A stretch of 6,008 nt of DNA from JAFGKM01 sp964403465. GTDB lineage: Bacteria; Ratteibacteria; UBA8468; B48-G9; JAFGKM01. Both the position numbers and the translations under genes were made by a program. Each line of letters begins with the position of its first letter. Positions within the stretch are counted from its first letter, which is position 1. The notes under the pieces were generated by a model, which saw only the letters and a list, made by a program, of their open reading frames with translations, was not told the DNA's origin and did not search any database. The DNA is taken from the NCBI GenBank assembly GCA_964403465.1, contig CAYOFY010000084.1, forward strand, positions 1-6,008. Direction: 5' to 3'. This document shows, in pieces, positions 1 through 5,393 of this stretch.

Positions 1-6
1 GAAAGC

Positions 7-20
7 CGCCCGGTTGGGCG
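7..20 (-). terminator. Possible hairpin terminator downstream of gdh
   Basis: CGCCC and GGGCG form a 5-pair GC stem around AACC on the minus strand. The following bases GCTTTC reach the window edge, so any T-tract cannot be judged. It is the only terminator-like structure after gdh in view. Confidence 0.25.
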
Positions 21-49
21 CATGCATACCAAACATTGTTATGTCGGAA

Positions 50-84
50 TTCCTGGTCCTTACTTTCCACTTCTAACTTCTGAA
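50..84. repeat. Degenerate heptad tandem repeat after gdh
   Basis: Read on the plus strand in steps of seven: TTCCTGG, TCCTTAC, TTTCCAC, TTCTAAC, TTCTGAA. The array abuts the gdh TAG stop, just as the other array abuts the efp stop. Units are imperfect, so the call rests on spacing and the shared unit. Confidence 0.45.
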
Positions 85-1338
85 CTATACCCAGCCGCGG
101 AGTTTCATGGCCTCACCGACCCTGCTTACGGCAACAACATATGCTGCCTGACGCATATTGATCCTGTATTTCTTTGAGTTGTGCAAGACCGAATGATATG
201 CCTCAGCCATTTTCCACGCAAGCCGCTTGTTCACCTCTTCCCTGTCCCAGTAATACATCGCAAAATTCTGCGCCATTTCAAAGTATGATACTGTTACACC
301 CCCGGCGTTGCATAGAAAATCAGGAAGAACATGCACCCCCTTGGAGAAGAGTATTGCGTCCGCTTCCGGGGTGGTTGGTCCATTTGCCAATTCCACAAGT
401 ATTTTTGCCTTGATATTCTTTGCATTCCTGGCCGTTATGACATTTTCAAGCGCTGCCGGAACCAGGATATCGGCATTCAACTCAAGCAGGTCCTCATTTG
501 TTATTTCTTTTGTGCCGGGGAACCCCCTGACTGAAGAGGTCTTGAGTTTATGCTGCAGCACGTCTTCCGGAACAAGCCCCTCCTTGTTGTAGACAGCACT
601 GCGGCTATCGCTTACAGCAATTATTTTGCACCCGAACATGCTTCTGGCAAGCGACGCCGCATGATATCCAGCATTACCGTATCCCTGTATTGCGACAGTT
701 GAACGGCTCAGATCCAGACCGAGTTCGTCGGATGCTTCCTTCAAGGCATACAGCCCGCCTCTTGCGGTGGCATCGTCTCTCCCGGGAGAACCGCCCAGAA
801 TCAGGGGTTTGCCGGTAACCACACCGAACTGGTTTTTCTGGGCGATCTTTGAATATTCATCCATCATCCACGCCATTATTTGCGGCGTGGTATACACATC
901 GGGAGCAGGTATATCTTCCTCGGGACCGATATATTTCCATATCCTGTCTATGTATACGCGGCTCAATCTCTCCAATTCTCCCGGCGACATCGTCTTGGGA
1001 TTGCATATGATTCCCCCTTTGCCCCCCCCGAGAGGGAGGTTGAGAAGGGCGCATTTCCATGTCATCCATGCAGCCAGCGCCCTCACCGTATCTATGGTCT
1101 CATCGGGATGAAATCTTATTCCTCCCTTGGTAGGCCCGAGAGCATTATTGTACTGCACCCTGAACCCCTGGAATATCTTCATGGAACCGTCATCCATCTT
1201 CACCGGCAGGGAGACATGTATTTCCATCATCGGTCTTCGCAGGATACTATGGATGTTTTCATCCAGTTTCACAATCTTTGCACATTCATCAAGCTGTTCC
1301 TGCACGACCATGAACGGGTTAAAAGTTTCCTTTTCCAT
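85..1338 (-). CDS. gdhA: Glutamate dehydrogenase (Glu/Leu/Phe/Val dehydrogenase family)
   Basis: Hexameric-type glutamate dehydrogenase, 417 residues, typical length. It interconverts glutamate and 2-oxoglutarate plus ammonia. Substrate domain: GPTKGGIRFHP (Lys71), TWKCALLNLP (Lys95), GGGKGG (catalytic Lys107) and PAPDVYT (Asp147). These align with Lys89, Lys113, Lys125 and Asp165 of the Clostridium symbiosum enzyme. Lys71 and Ser351 in NAGGVTVSYFE are the side-chain carboxylate contacts that mark glutamate rather than leucine or phenylalanine dehydrogenases. The Rossmann motif is GYGNAG (219-224), with Asp244 at the end of the next strand, which favours NAD, although cofactor choice is not certain. 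Start: ATG at 1338 has GGGGAGGA 8 bases upstream. An in-frame ATG at 1380 lies inside the loop of a terminator and is rejected. It has its own promoter and an attenuator-like leader, so it is probably controlled separately from aroD. The symbol could equally be gdh, gluD or rocG. Confidence 0.95.
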   Translation of the reverse strand: MEKETFNPFMVVQEQLDECAKIVKLDENIHSILRRPMMEIHVSLPVKMDDGSMKIFQGFRVQYNNALGPTKGGIRFHPDETIDTVRALAAWMTWKCALLNLPLGGGKGGIICNPKTMSPGELERLSRVYIDRIWKYIGPEEDIPAPDVYTTPQIMAWMMDEYSKIAQKNQFGVVTGKPLILGGSPGRDDATARGGLYALKEASDELGLDLSRSTVAIQGYGNAGYHAASLARSMFGCKIIAVSDSRSAVYNKEGLVPEDVLQHKLKTSSVRGFPGTKEITNEDLLELNADILVPAALENVITARNAKNIKAKILVELANGPTTPEADAILFSKGVHVLPDFLCNAGGVTVSYFEMAQNFAMYYWDREEVNKRLAWKMAEAYHSVLHNSKKYRINMRQAAYVVAVSRVGEAMKLRGWV

Positions 1339-1346
1339 TTTCACAA

Positions 1347-1354
1347 TCCTCCCC
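1347..1354 (-). promoter_or_regulatory. gdh ribosome binding site that fixes the start
   Basis: GGGGAGGA lies 8 bases upstream of the ATG at 1338. It is the strongest Shine-Dalgarno near gdh and decides against the upstream in-frame ATG at 1380. Confidence 0.8.
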
Positions 1355-1359
1355 AGAAT

Positions 1360-1392
1360 AAAAAAACCCGCGATATCCATAGATAACGCGGG
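1360..1392 (-). terminator. Intrinsic terminator upstream of gdh
   Basis: On the minus strand CCCGCG (1387-1392) pairs with CGCGGG (1367-1372). The interior is extended by TATC/GATA pairing across one T-T mismatch and a TATG loop. Seven T residues follow (1360-1366). The gdh Shine-Dalgarno begins only 5 bases after the T-tract. It lies between the promoter at 1478-1506 and gdh, so it must be read through for gdh to be expressed from that promoter. It may also stop transcripts arriving from aroD. Confidence 0.8.
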
Positions 1393-1408
1393 CTGCTTTG
1401 CCTTTCGC

Positions 1409-1428
1409 CTGAGACTTCCATGTCTCAG
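1409..1428 (-). other. Perfect stem-loop in the gdh leader
   Basis: CTGAGAC and GTCTCAG form seven uninterrupted pairs around the loop ATGGAA. No T-tract follows, so it is not a terminator. It sits in the middle of the leader. Confidence 0.6.
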
Positions 1429-1477
1429 TTCAAATTGTACGTATTATGGCAGCATCCTTGCCGCCTTTACTCAATGC

Positions 1478-1506
1478 AATATACCACAACTTTCATCTTC
1501 TGTCAA
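1478..1506 (-). promoter_or_regulatory. Sigma-70-type promoter for the gdh leader
   Basis: On the minus strand, TTGACA (1501-1506) is separated by exactly 17 bases from TATATT (1478-1483), and TGG directly before the -10 box makes it an extended -10 element. The expected transcription start is near 1470-1472, about 130 bases upstream of the gdh start codon. The promoter begins 31 bases after the aroD stop, with no terminator between them. This is one of the clearest promoter matches one can see by eye. Activity is inferred. Confidence 0.82.
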
Positions 1507-1536
1507 AGAATTTCCACACCCACCCGGTATCTGCAA

Positions 1537-2253
1537 TCATAATAACCACTTCATTGACCGCAGTTCTTCATGGGAAATCTGGCCCGGCGCTGTTTTCTTG
1601 CCAAGAGAAATATATGTAAAAAGCGACCCGAAATAGAGCGGTATCAGCCGGCAGCATGCCGGAACGCCCATTGGTATCACGACAAGAGGGAACTTCTTCG
1701 CGTAGCGGGATGTAAAAGAAATCAGGGTAAGCAGGTCGGTTCCCGACCGAACGTTTGCTGCAACCTTTATTATATCCGGCCGCAGCATCATGCCTTCCCT
1801 GTATATATTTTCAAGGGTCTTGCAGCAAGGCGTTCTCAAGAAATTGTGATAGGACAGGATTACCTTCCTCCTCTTTTTTCGAGCCAGGTTGCTGACTTCC
1901 TCCGCTATCCTGCTTTTTATTTCAACGTCAATATAGTCCACGCGTTCAATGATTTTCTTGTATATTTCAAGGCGTTTTCCCTCGGGTATATGCAAACCTC
2001 TGTCCTGTCGTTCTCTGTCACTCCTCACCGTTCCTATGAAATCAACGGACTTCCTGTTTACGGACAACCATCCTGTAATCTCTTCTTCAGGAAAATCTCT
2101 TAAAAACTCGTCCACCCTGAACTCGCACCAGCCGACGTCACTGAAAGCCCTGTTGACAGAAATTCTATCCTCCCCTCCAGTCAATACGACGGCAAAATTA
2201 TTCCTCGTCAGCAAAAAGTCTTTTCCTGATGAGCGTTCCATATTATTTTCCAT
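1537..2253 (-). CDS. aroD: Type I 3-dehydroquinate dehydratase
   Basis: Class I dehydroquinase, 238 residues, a TIM-barrel enzyme that dehydrates 3-dehydroquinate to 3-dehydroshikimate through a Schiff base (shikimate pathway step 3). Seen in order: Glu44 and Arg46 in CEFRVDEF, IGTVRS (Arg77), Asp109-Glu111 in IDVEIKS, general base His136 in LSYHNFLRTP, Schiff-base Lys163 in DIIKVAA, Arg202, Ser210 in YFGS and Gln225 in TAPGQIS. The loop before Arg202 reads M-G-V-P-A-C-C-R, one residue shorter than the usual M-G-x-x-G-x-x-S-R. Start is uncertain: TTG at 2271, ATG at 2253 and ATG at 2241 are in frame. I chose 2253, which has a modest AGAGA upstream and gives an 11-base overlap with the PHP gene. 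The 2241 start would begin 1 base after the PHP stop. No other aro gene is nearby. Confidence 0.92.
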   Translation of the reverse strand: MENNMERSSGKDFLLTRNNFAVVLTGGEDRISVNRAFSDVGWCEFRVDEFLRDFPEEEITGWLSVNRKSVDFIGTVRSDRERQDRGLHIPEGKRLEIYKKIIERVDYIDVEIKSRIAEEVSNLARKKRRKVILSYHNFLRTPCCKTLENIYREGMMLRPDIIKVAANVRSGTDLLTLISFTSRYAKKFPLVVIPMGVPACCRLIPLYFGSLFTYISLGKKTAPGQISHEELRSMKWLL

Positions 2254-2902
2254 AAAGAATTCTCTTCGCAAGAGAGATGCTGTTATCCAGGACTTTTTTC
2301 GTATCCTCCGCCTTCACTCCTGCAGAAATAACAAGTGCCTCCGCAAATTTTTCGTCAACAAGATCCTCCGGAGAGTGTGTGTCGGTGTTGAGCACCAGGG
2401 GAAATCCGTATTCATACCATAGACGGACAACATGCCCGTTTGAAAAACTGTGTCCTGCCCTCCCGGAAATCTCAACGCTTATCTTTCTTTCCGCAGCTAT
2501 CTTCGCATCCTCCCTGTCCATCATCCCGGGGTGAGCAAGTATATCTATATCAGATTCCAGGGCTTTCCTGTTGGTTCCCTTCAAAACCGGCTCCACAATC
2601 GTCTCTCCGTGGACAACAATAAGCCTGGCTCCGGCTTTTCTTGCAATACGGGCAAGTTCAGGGATCTCGCCCGGATGAACGTGAGTTAATTCAACACCGG
2701 GAATCATTTTTATCCTCATGGTTTCATTTATATGGAGCGCCGCCCTGCAAAGTGATTCTATCACCTCTTCATAGTTGGAAAAATCCACGTGATCCGTTAC
2801 TCCTATGATACCGCAGCCCTTTTCTTCCGCCCTCCTTGCAAGTTCTGAAGGCAGCAAATCCCCGTCGCTAAGAAGTGTATGTGTGTGCAGGTCAATTATC
2901 AT
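2243..2902 (-). CDS. PHP-domain metal-dependent phosphoesterase/hydrolase
   Basis: Stand-alone PHP-domain protein, 219 residues, related to the histidinol-phosphatase-like PHP group. The metal-site residues are all present: His6 and His8 in DLHTHT, Asp13, Asp37-His38 in TDHVD, Glu71 in GVELTHV, His98 in VVHGE, His124 in ILAHPG, and Asp174 and His176 in NTDTHSP. That is the full set expected for a trinuclear-metal phosphoesterase, so it should be active. The substrate cannot be read from sequence. Histidinol phosphate is possible, but no his gene is near, and related proteins also act on nucleotides and other small phosphates. It lacks DNA polymerase X or DnaE domains. Start: ATG with GAGGTG 4 bases upstream, inside the end of the Asp23-family gene. 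Its end overlaps aroD. The overlaps imply co-translation with the acetyl-CoA carboxylase block. Confidence 0.88.
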   Translation of the reverse strand: MIIDLHTHTLLSDGDLLPSELARRAEEKGCGIIGVTDHVDFSNYEEVIESLCRAALHINETMRIKMIPGVELTHVHPGEIPELARIARKAGARLIVVHGETIVEPVLKGTNRKALESDIDILAHPGMMDREDAKIAAERKISVEISGRAGHSFSNGHVVRLWYEYGFPLVLNTDTHSPEDLVDEKFAEALVISAGVKAEDTKKVLDNSISLAKRILYGK

Positions 2903-3281
2903 TTTTCACCTCTTCGTTTTCTTCTTTTTCTTCCTGGTCCTGTTTTCTGGACATGTGCACCCCGCGAACAACAACGTCAACATTCGCGACCTTCAGTCCC
3001 GACATTCTTTCAACCTCATCCTTTATCTTTTTCTGAATCTGGTAGGTGACTTCAGGAATATTGGCGCCGTAATCAATGATGACCCGGAGTTCAAAACTGA
3101 CCTCGTTTTCACCGACCACAACCCTGACACCCGCATCCGGGGCTTTTCTTATGAACTGGGCTATTCCTCCAACAAGGCTTGTAAATATCCTGTGTACGCC
3201 AGGCACTGTCTTCGCCTCAACCGCAGCTATTGACGCCAGAACCTCGTTGTCTATTTTCACATTCCCGTACTTTTCCTCCAT
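2892..3281 (-). CDS. Asp23/Gls24 family protein (YqhY-like)
   Basis: Asp23/Gls24 (DUF322) family, 129 residues. The family domain covers about 5-108, with the typical opening GNVKIDNEVLASIAAVEAK and VPGV (about 6-28), and a C-terminal half containing ANIPEV and VANVDVVVRGV. The last 19 residues or so form a highly charged tail rich in Glu, Lys and Asn, probably disordered. No signal peptide or membrane segment is seen, so it is cytosolic. In Bacillus subtilis the homologue YqhY is encoded after accB-accC, and its loss is compensated by mutations in acetyl-CoA carboxylase. The same position here suggests a role in controlling that enzyme. Start: the frame extends to a TTG at 3335, but ATG at 3281 is preceded by a purine-rich AGAGGGGGGA and begins where family members do. 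The stop overlaps the next gene's start by 11 bases. The usual downstream nusB is absent. Confidence 0.88.
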   Translation of the reverse strand: MEEKYGNVKIDNEVLASIAAVEAKTVPGVHRIFTSLVGGIAQFIRKAPDAGVRVVVGENEVSFELRVIIDYGANIPEVTYQIQKKIKDEVERMSGLKVANVDVVVRGVHMSRKQDQEEKEENEEVKNDN

Positions 3282-3335
3282 TGCGTCCCCCCTCTTTTTG
3301 TACGACGATGTCAAATCGGTATCGCTCTGGTGCAA

Positions 3336-4712
3336 TCAGGATTTTACCACTGCTGCCGAAGAATTTTTTGCCGCCTCGGATTCAAGAAAATTCTCAAGCC
3401 ACTTGACGCTGTACCTCCCGCTTAAAAACAGAGGATGTGCAAATATCTTTTTATACAGAGGGATGGTCGTTTTCATACCCCCTATGACTATCTCGTCAAA
3501 AGCCCTTCGCATCCGCTCAATCGCTTCCGAGCGCGTCCTTCCGTACGATATGAGTTTCATAATCAAACTATCGTAGAAAGGAGGTACTGAATAACCCTCG
3601 TATATATGCGTATCTATTCTTATACCCGGCCCTCCCGGCAGGAAAAGTCTTTCTATCCTCCCCGGGGACGGGAGGAAGTTGTGGGAAGGGTCTTCAGCAT
3701 TTATTCTGCATTCAATAGCGTGGCCCCTTGTTCTTATATCCTCTTGATTAAAACCGAGTTTATCCCCCTGCGCGACAAGTATCTGGTTCTTCATAAGGTC
3801 TATGCCCGTGACCATTTCAGTAACAGGGTGCTCAACCTGTATTCTGGTATTCATTTCAATAAAGTACGGCTTTCCATCTGAATCAACAAGAAACTCTATT
3901 GTACCTGCACTCTGGTAACCGATCCTTTTCGCAAGTCTATACGCATAACGGTAAAGTCTTTTTCTCAATCGTTCATCCACAAATGGAGACGGGCTTTCCT
4001 CAATTAGTTTTTGATGCCTGCGCTGAATAGAGCAATCTCTTTCGGGGAAAACTATTACATTGCCTCTCCTGTCTCCTATGAGCTGTATTTCTATATGCCT
4101 GGGTCTTTCCAGAAATTTCTCAAGGTAGAGAGCACTTTCTCCGAAAGATGCCTTTGCCTCCTCCTGACAGGTAGTCCAGAGTTTCTGAAATTCATCAACC
4201 GTATTCACCCGCCTCATCCCTCTTCCGCCGCCGCCGGCGCTGGCCTTTATGATGACCGGGAATCCTATCTTCTTTGCATGCGCCAATGCCGCCTTCAGGA
4301 CATTTTCTTCATAACCGGGTATGACGGGAATTTTATAACTTTTCGCGGTCTTCCTGGCAAGAGATTTATCCCCCATCATCCTTATGTTTTCAGCCGTGGG
4401 GCCTATAAAAGTAATCCTTGACGCTTCGCATATCTCAACAAAGGGTATATTCTCCGACAGGAAACCGTAACCCGGATGCACGGCATCGGCTCCGGTAATT
4501 TCAATGGCGCTTACGACTGAAGGTATATTGAGATAGCTCTCGGTTGCAGGAGCGGGCCCTATGCATATTTTTTCATCGGCGAGTTTCACAGGCAGGGACT
4601 CCGTATCGGCTTCTGAAAAACCAATCACCGTGCTCAAACCTAATTCCTTGCAACTCCTTATAACTCTGAGCGCAATCTCGCCTCTGTTGGCTATAAAGAC
4701 TTTCCTGAACAT
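3336..4712 (-). CDS. accC: Biotin carboxylase subunit of acetyl-CoA carboxylase
   Basis: ATP-grasp biotin carboxylase, 458 residues, close to the usual 445-455. It carboxylates BCCP-bound biotin using ATP and bicarbonate. The N-terminal domain opens with IANRGEIALRVIR and contains HPGYGFLSEN (79-88). In the ATP-grasp region Lys116 and Lys156, the glycine-rich loop 160-166, His206 and Lys235 match ATP and biotin contacts of the E. coli enzyme. Metal ligands Glu273 and Glu286, then N-T-R-I-Q-V-E-H (288-295) and the catalytic-region Arg336 in ECRINAED, are all present. The protein ends with a short Ala/Ser-rich tail. Start: ATG directly after the accB stop. I see no good Shine-Dalgarno there, so translational coupling to accB is likely. 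A standalone pyruvate or propionyl-CoA carboxylase subunit has the same fold, but the adjacent accB makes acetyl-CoA carboxylase the best call. Confidence 0.96.
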   Translation of the reverse strand: MFRKVFIANRGEIALRVIRSCKELGLSTVIGFSEADTESLPVKLADEKICIGPAPATESYLNIPSVVSAIEITGADAVHPGYGFLSENIPFVEICEASRITFIGPTAENIRMMGDKSLARKTAKSYKIPVIPGYEENVLKAALAHAKKIGFPVIIKASAGGGGRGMRRVNTVDEFQKLWTTCQEEAKASFGESALYLEKFLERPRHIEIQLIGDRRGNVIVFPERDCSIQRRHQKLIEESPSPFVDERLRKRLYRYAYRLAKRIGYQSAGTIEFLVDSDGKPYFIEMNTRIQVEHPVTEMVTGIDLMKNQILVAQGDKLGFNQEDIRTRGHAIECRINAEDPSHNFLPSPGRIERLFLPGGPGIRIDTHIYEGYSVPPFYDSLIMKLISYGRTRSEAIERMRRAFDEIVIGGMKTTIPLYKKIFAHPLFLSGRYSVKWLENFLESEAAKNSSAAVVKS

Positions 4713-4714
4713 TG

Positions 4715-5206
4715 CTATTTATCAGTCTTTGCAGGTGAGTTAGTTCCCGATGAGGTGGATAGTTGAATTACAAAAAGGATCTGTCCGTATTCTACGGGTT
4801 TTCCGTTTTCCACGAGTATTTCCCTGACAACTCCCTCATAATCTGATTTTATCTCATTCATTACCTTCATTGCCTCAACTATGCAAAGGATATCTCCTTT
4901 TCTTACAGATCCTCCCAGCTCGACAAACGGAGGACTTTCCGGAGAAGGCGCTTTATAGAAAACGCCTACGAGCGGAGCTTTTATATACACAACGTTTTCC
5001 AGCTTCTGGGAAGGCTGTTTGTATTCTTCCATTATTTCATCCGTATCGACGCTGGGAACTTTTTCAACAGACCTGCCGGAAGATGCGCGGTTCATCGCTC
5101 CCTTTTTGCCGAGAACCAGATAAAAATCACCTTTTCTGACTTCAAGATAATCCAACTCATATTTTTTCATGAAGTCAGCATATATTTTGAGCTCTTCCGG
5201 TCCCAT
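4715..5206 (-). CDS. accB: Biotin carboxyl carrier protein of acetyl-CoA carboxylase
   Basis: BCCP, 163 residues from the chosen start. It carries carboxybiotin between biotin carboxylase and the carboxyltransferase. The N-terminal segment, beginning MGPEELKIYADFMKKYELD, matches the usual short helical BCCP head (about 1-35). A variable linker follows (about 36-70). The biotinyl domain runs from IKAPLVGVFYKAPSPE to ILFVIQ, with the attachment lysine in EAMKVMNEI; the common form is EAMK[LM]MNEI. A 16-residue Ser/Thr-rich tail ends the protein. Start choice: the reading frame stays open to an ATG at 5284, but that extension runs through a palindromic repeat and has no Shine-Dalgarno. AAGGAG sits 4 bases before the ATG at 5206 (and 1 base before an adjacent in-frame ATG at 5209), and the family N-terminus begins exactly there. 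Its TAG stop lies 2 bases before accC. Confidence 0.95.
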   Translation of the reverse strand: MGPEELKIYADFMKKYELDYLEVRKGDFYLVLGKKGAMNRASSGRSVEKVPSVDTDEIMEEYKQPSQKLENVVYIKAPLVGVFYKAPSPESPPFVELGGSVRKGDILCIVEAMKVMNEIKSDYEGVVREILVENGKPVEYGQILFVIQLSTSSGTNSPAKTDK

Positions 5207-5209
5207 CAT

Positions 5210-5215
5210 TCTCCT
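5210..5215 (-). promoter_or_regulatory. accB ribosome binding site that fixes the start
   Basis: AAGGAG is followed by A-ATG-ATG. The second ATG (5206) has a 4-base spacing and is preferred; the first (5209) is too close. Neither upstream in-frame ATG (5266, 5284) has a Shine-Dalgarno. Confidence 0.75.
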
Positions 5216-5226
5216 TATACCGCTTG

Positions 5227-5247
5227 CCCCGTTTTTGTTTTTCGGGG
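5227..5247. other. Inverted repeat CCCCG/CGGGG in the accB leader
   Basis: Five-base arms surround an 11-base, nearly pure T (plus) or A (minus) loop, 11 bases upstream of the accB Shine-Dalgarno. A weak structure; function unknown. Confidence 0.3.
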
Positions 5248-5260
5248 AACCGACGTTTTC

Positions 5261-5303
5261 TGTCATTGCGAGAGCCGATTCCATCGGCTCGTGGCAATCT
5301 CAA
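5261..5303. repeat. REP-like palindromic repeat between efp and accB
   Basis: The core GAGCCGAT (5272-5279) and ATCGGCTC (5283-5290) form a perfect 8-pair stem around a TCC loop. Outer arms ATTGC (5265-5269) and GCAAT (5294-5298) extend it across a small internal loop. The flanks TCATTGCGAG and GCAATCTCA resemble, from memory, intergenic palindromes that recur in many uncultured bacterial genomes. Only one copy lies in this window, so its repeat status is inferred. It occupies the 5' side of the accB leader. Confidence 0.6.
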
Positions 5304-5313
5304 CCTTGCTGCA

Positions 5314-5332
5314 CCCTCTCGTGAGGGGTTTT
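5314..5332 (+). other. Short hairpin in the efp-accB spacer
   Basis: CCCTC and GAGGG form a 5-pair stem with a TCGT loop. On the plus strand it is followed by G and four T, a weak terminator shape, but no plus-strand gene leads into it. On the minus strand there is no T-tract. It may be part of a composite repeat with the palindrome at 5261-5303. Confidence 0.35.
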
Positions 5333-5350
5333 GATTCTGTTTTTCAGTCT

Positions 5351-5393
5351 TTGCCTCTTTCCACTTGCCACACGCCAATTGCCAATATGCCAT
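5351..5393. repeat. Degenerate heptad tandem repeat after efp
   Basis: Read on the plus strand in steps of seven: TTGCCTC, TTTCCAC, TTGCCAC, ACGCCAA, TTGCCAA, and a last 8-base unit TATGCCAT. The array ends directly against the efp TAG stop. It resembles the short tandemly repeated heptamers known from cyanobacteria and other bacteria. A unit identical to one here (TTTCCAC) occurs after gdh at 64-70. Confidence 0.55.

Larger units (their letters stand above)
1360..1472 (-). ncRNA. Structured gdh leader RNA, candidate attenuator or small RNA
   Basis: From the predicted start to the T-tract, the roughly 110-base transcript contains three hairpins: a 7-pair stem with one G-U pair and an AGGA loop (1448-1465), a perfect 7-pair stem CTGAGAC/GTCTCAG with a 6-base loop (1409-1428), and a terminator (1360-1392). 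A purine-rich linker GCGAAAGGCAAAGC lies between the second and third. GCTGC in the first stem can alternatively pair with GCAGC just before the terminator, with a one-base overlap of the terminator stem, so a switch is possible. The stretch TCTCAGGCGAAAGG recalls the 3' end of glycine riboswitches, but the rest of that aptamer is missing. I match no riboswitch class. It could be a cis-acting leader for gdh or an independent small RNA. Confidence 0.5.

Noticed and set aside
1..36. Start of another minus-strand gene running off the left edge from ATG at 36
   Set aside because: Only 12 codons are visible, with no convincing ribosome binding site, and it overlaps a GC hairpin that looks more like a terminator.
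1339..1380. A 14-residue N-terminal extension of glutamate dehydrogenase starting at the ATG at 1380
   Set aside because: That ATG lies in the loop of the intrinsic terminator and has no Shine-Dalgarno. The extension includes the terminator stem and T-tract, whereas the ATG at 1338 has GGGGAGGA at 8 bases.
1360..1472. Glycine riboswitch upstream of gdh
   Set aside because: Only the TCTCAGGCGAAAGG-like 3' segment matches. The segment between the paired GAGAC and GTCTC is six bases, leaving no room for the conserved GCCGAAGG-containing arm.
1127..1636. Plus-strand ORF of 169 codons spanning the gdh start, leader and aroD end
   Set aside because: It is antisense to two well-supported genes and a structured non-coding leader, and its translation has no recognisable domain. 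The other long plus-strand ORFs are also shadows of minus-strand genes.
3282..3335. TTG start extending the Asp23-family protein by 18 residues
   Set aside because: No ribosome binding site, and the added residues do not resemble the family. ATG 3281 has a purine-rich site.
5207..5284. Longer accB starting at ATG 5284 or 5266
   Set aside because: No Shine-Dalgarno at either, and the extension is translated repeat sequence. The family N-terminus begins at 5206-5209 directly after AAGGAG.
5175..5393. A 72-codon minus-strand ORF starting right after the efp stop
   Set aside because: It runs through the heptad array, the hairpin and the palindrome, has low-complexity charged content, no recognisable domain and no ribosome binding site, and overlaps the accB start in another frame.
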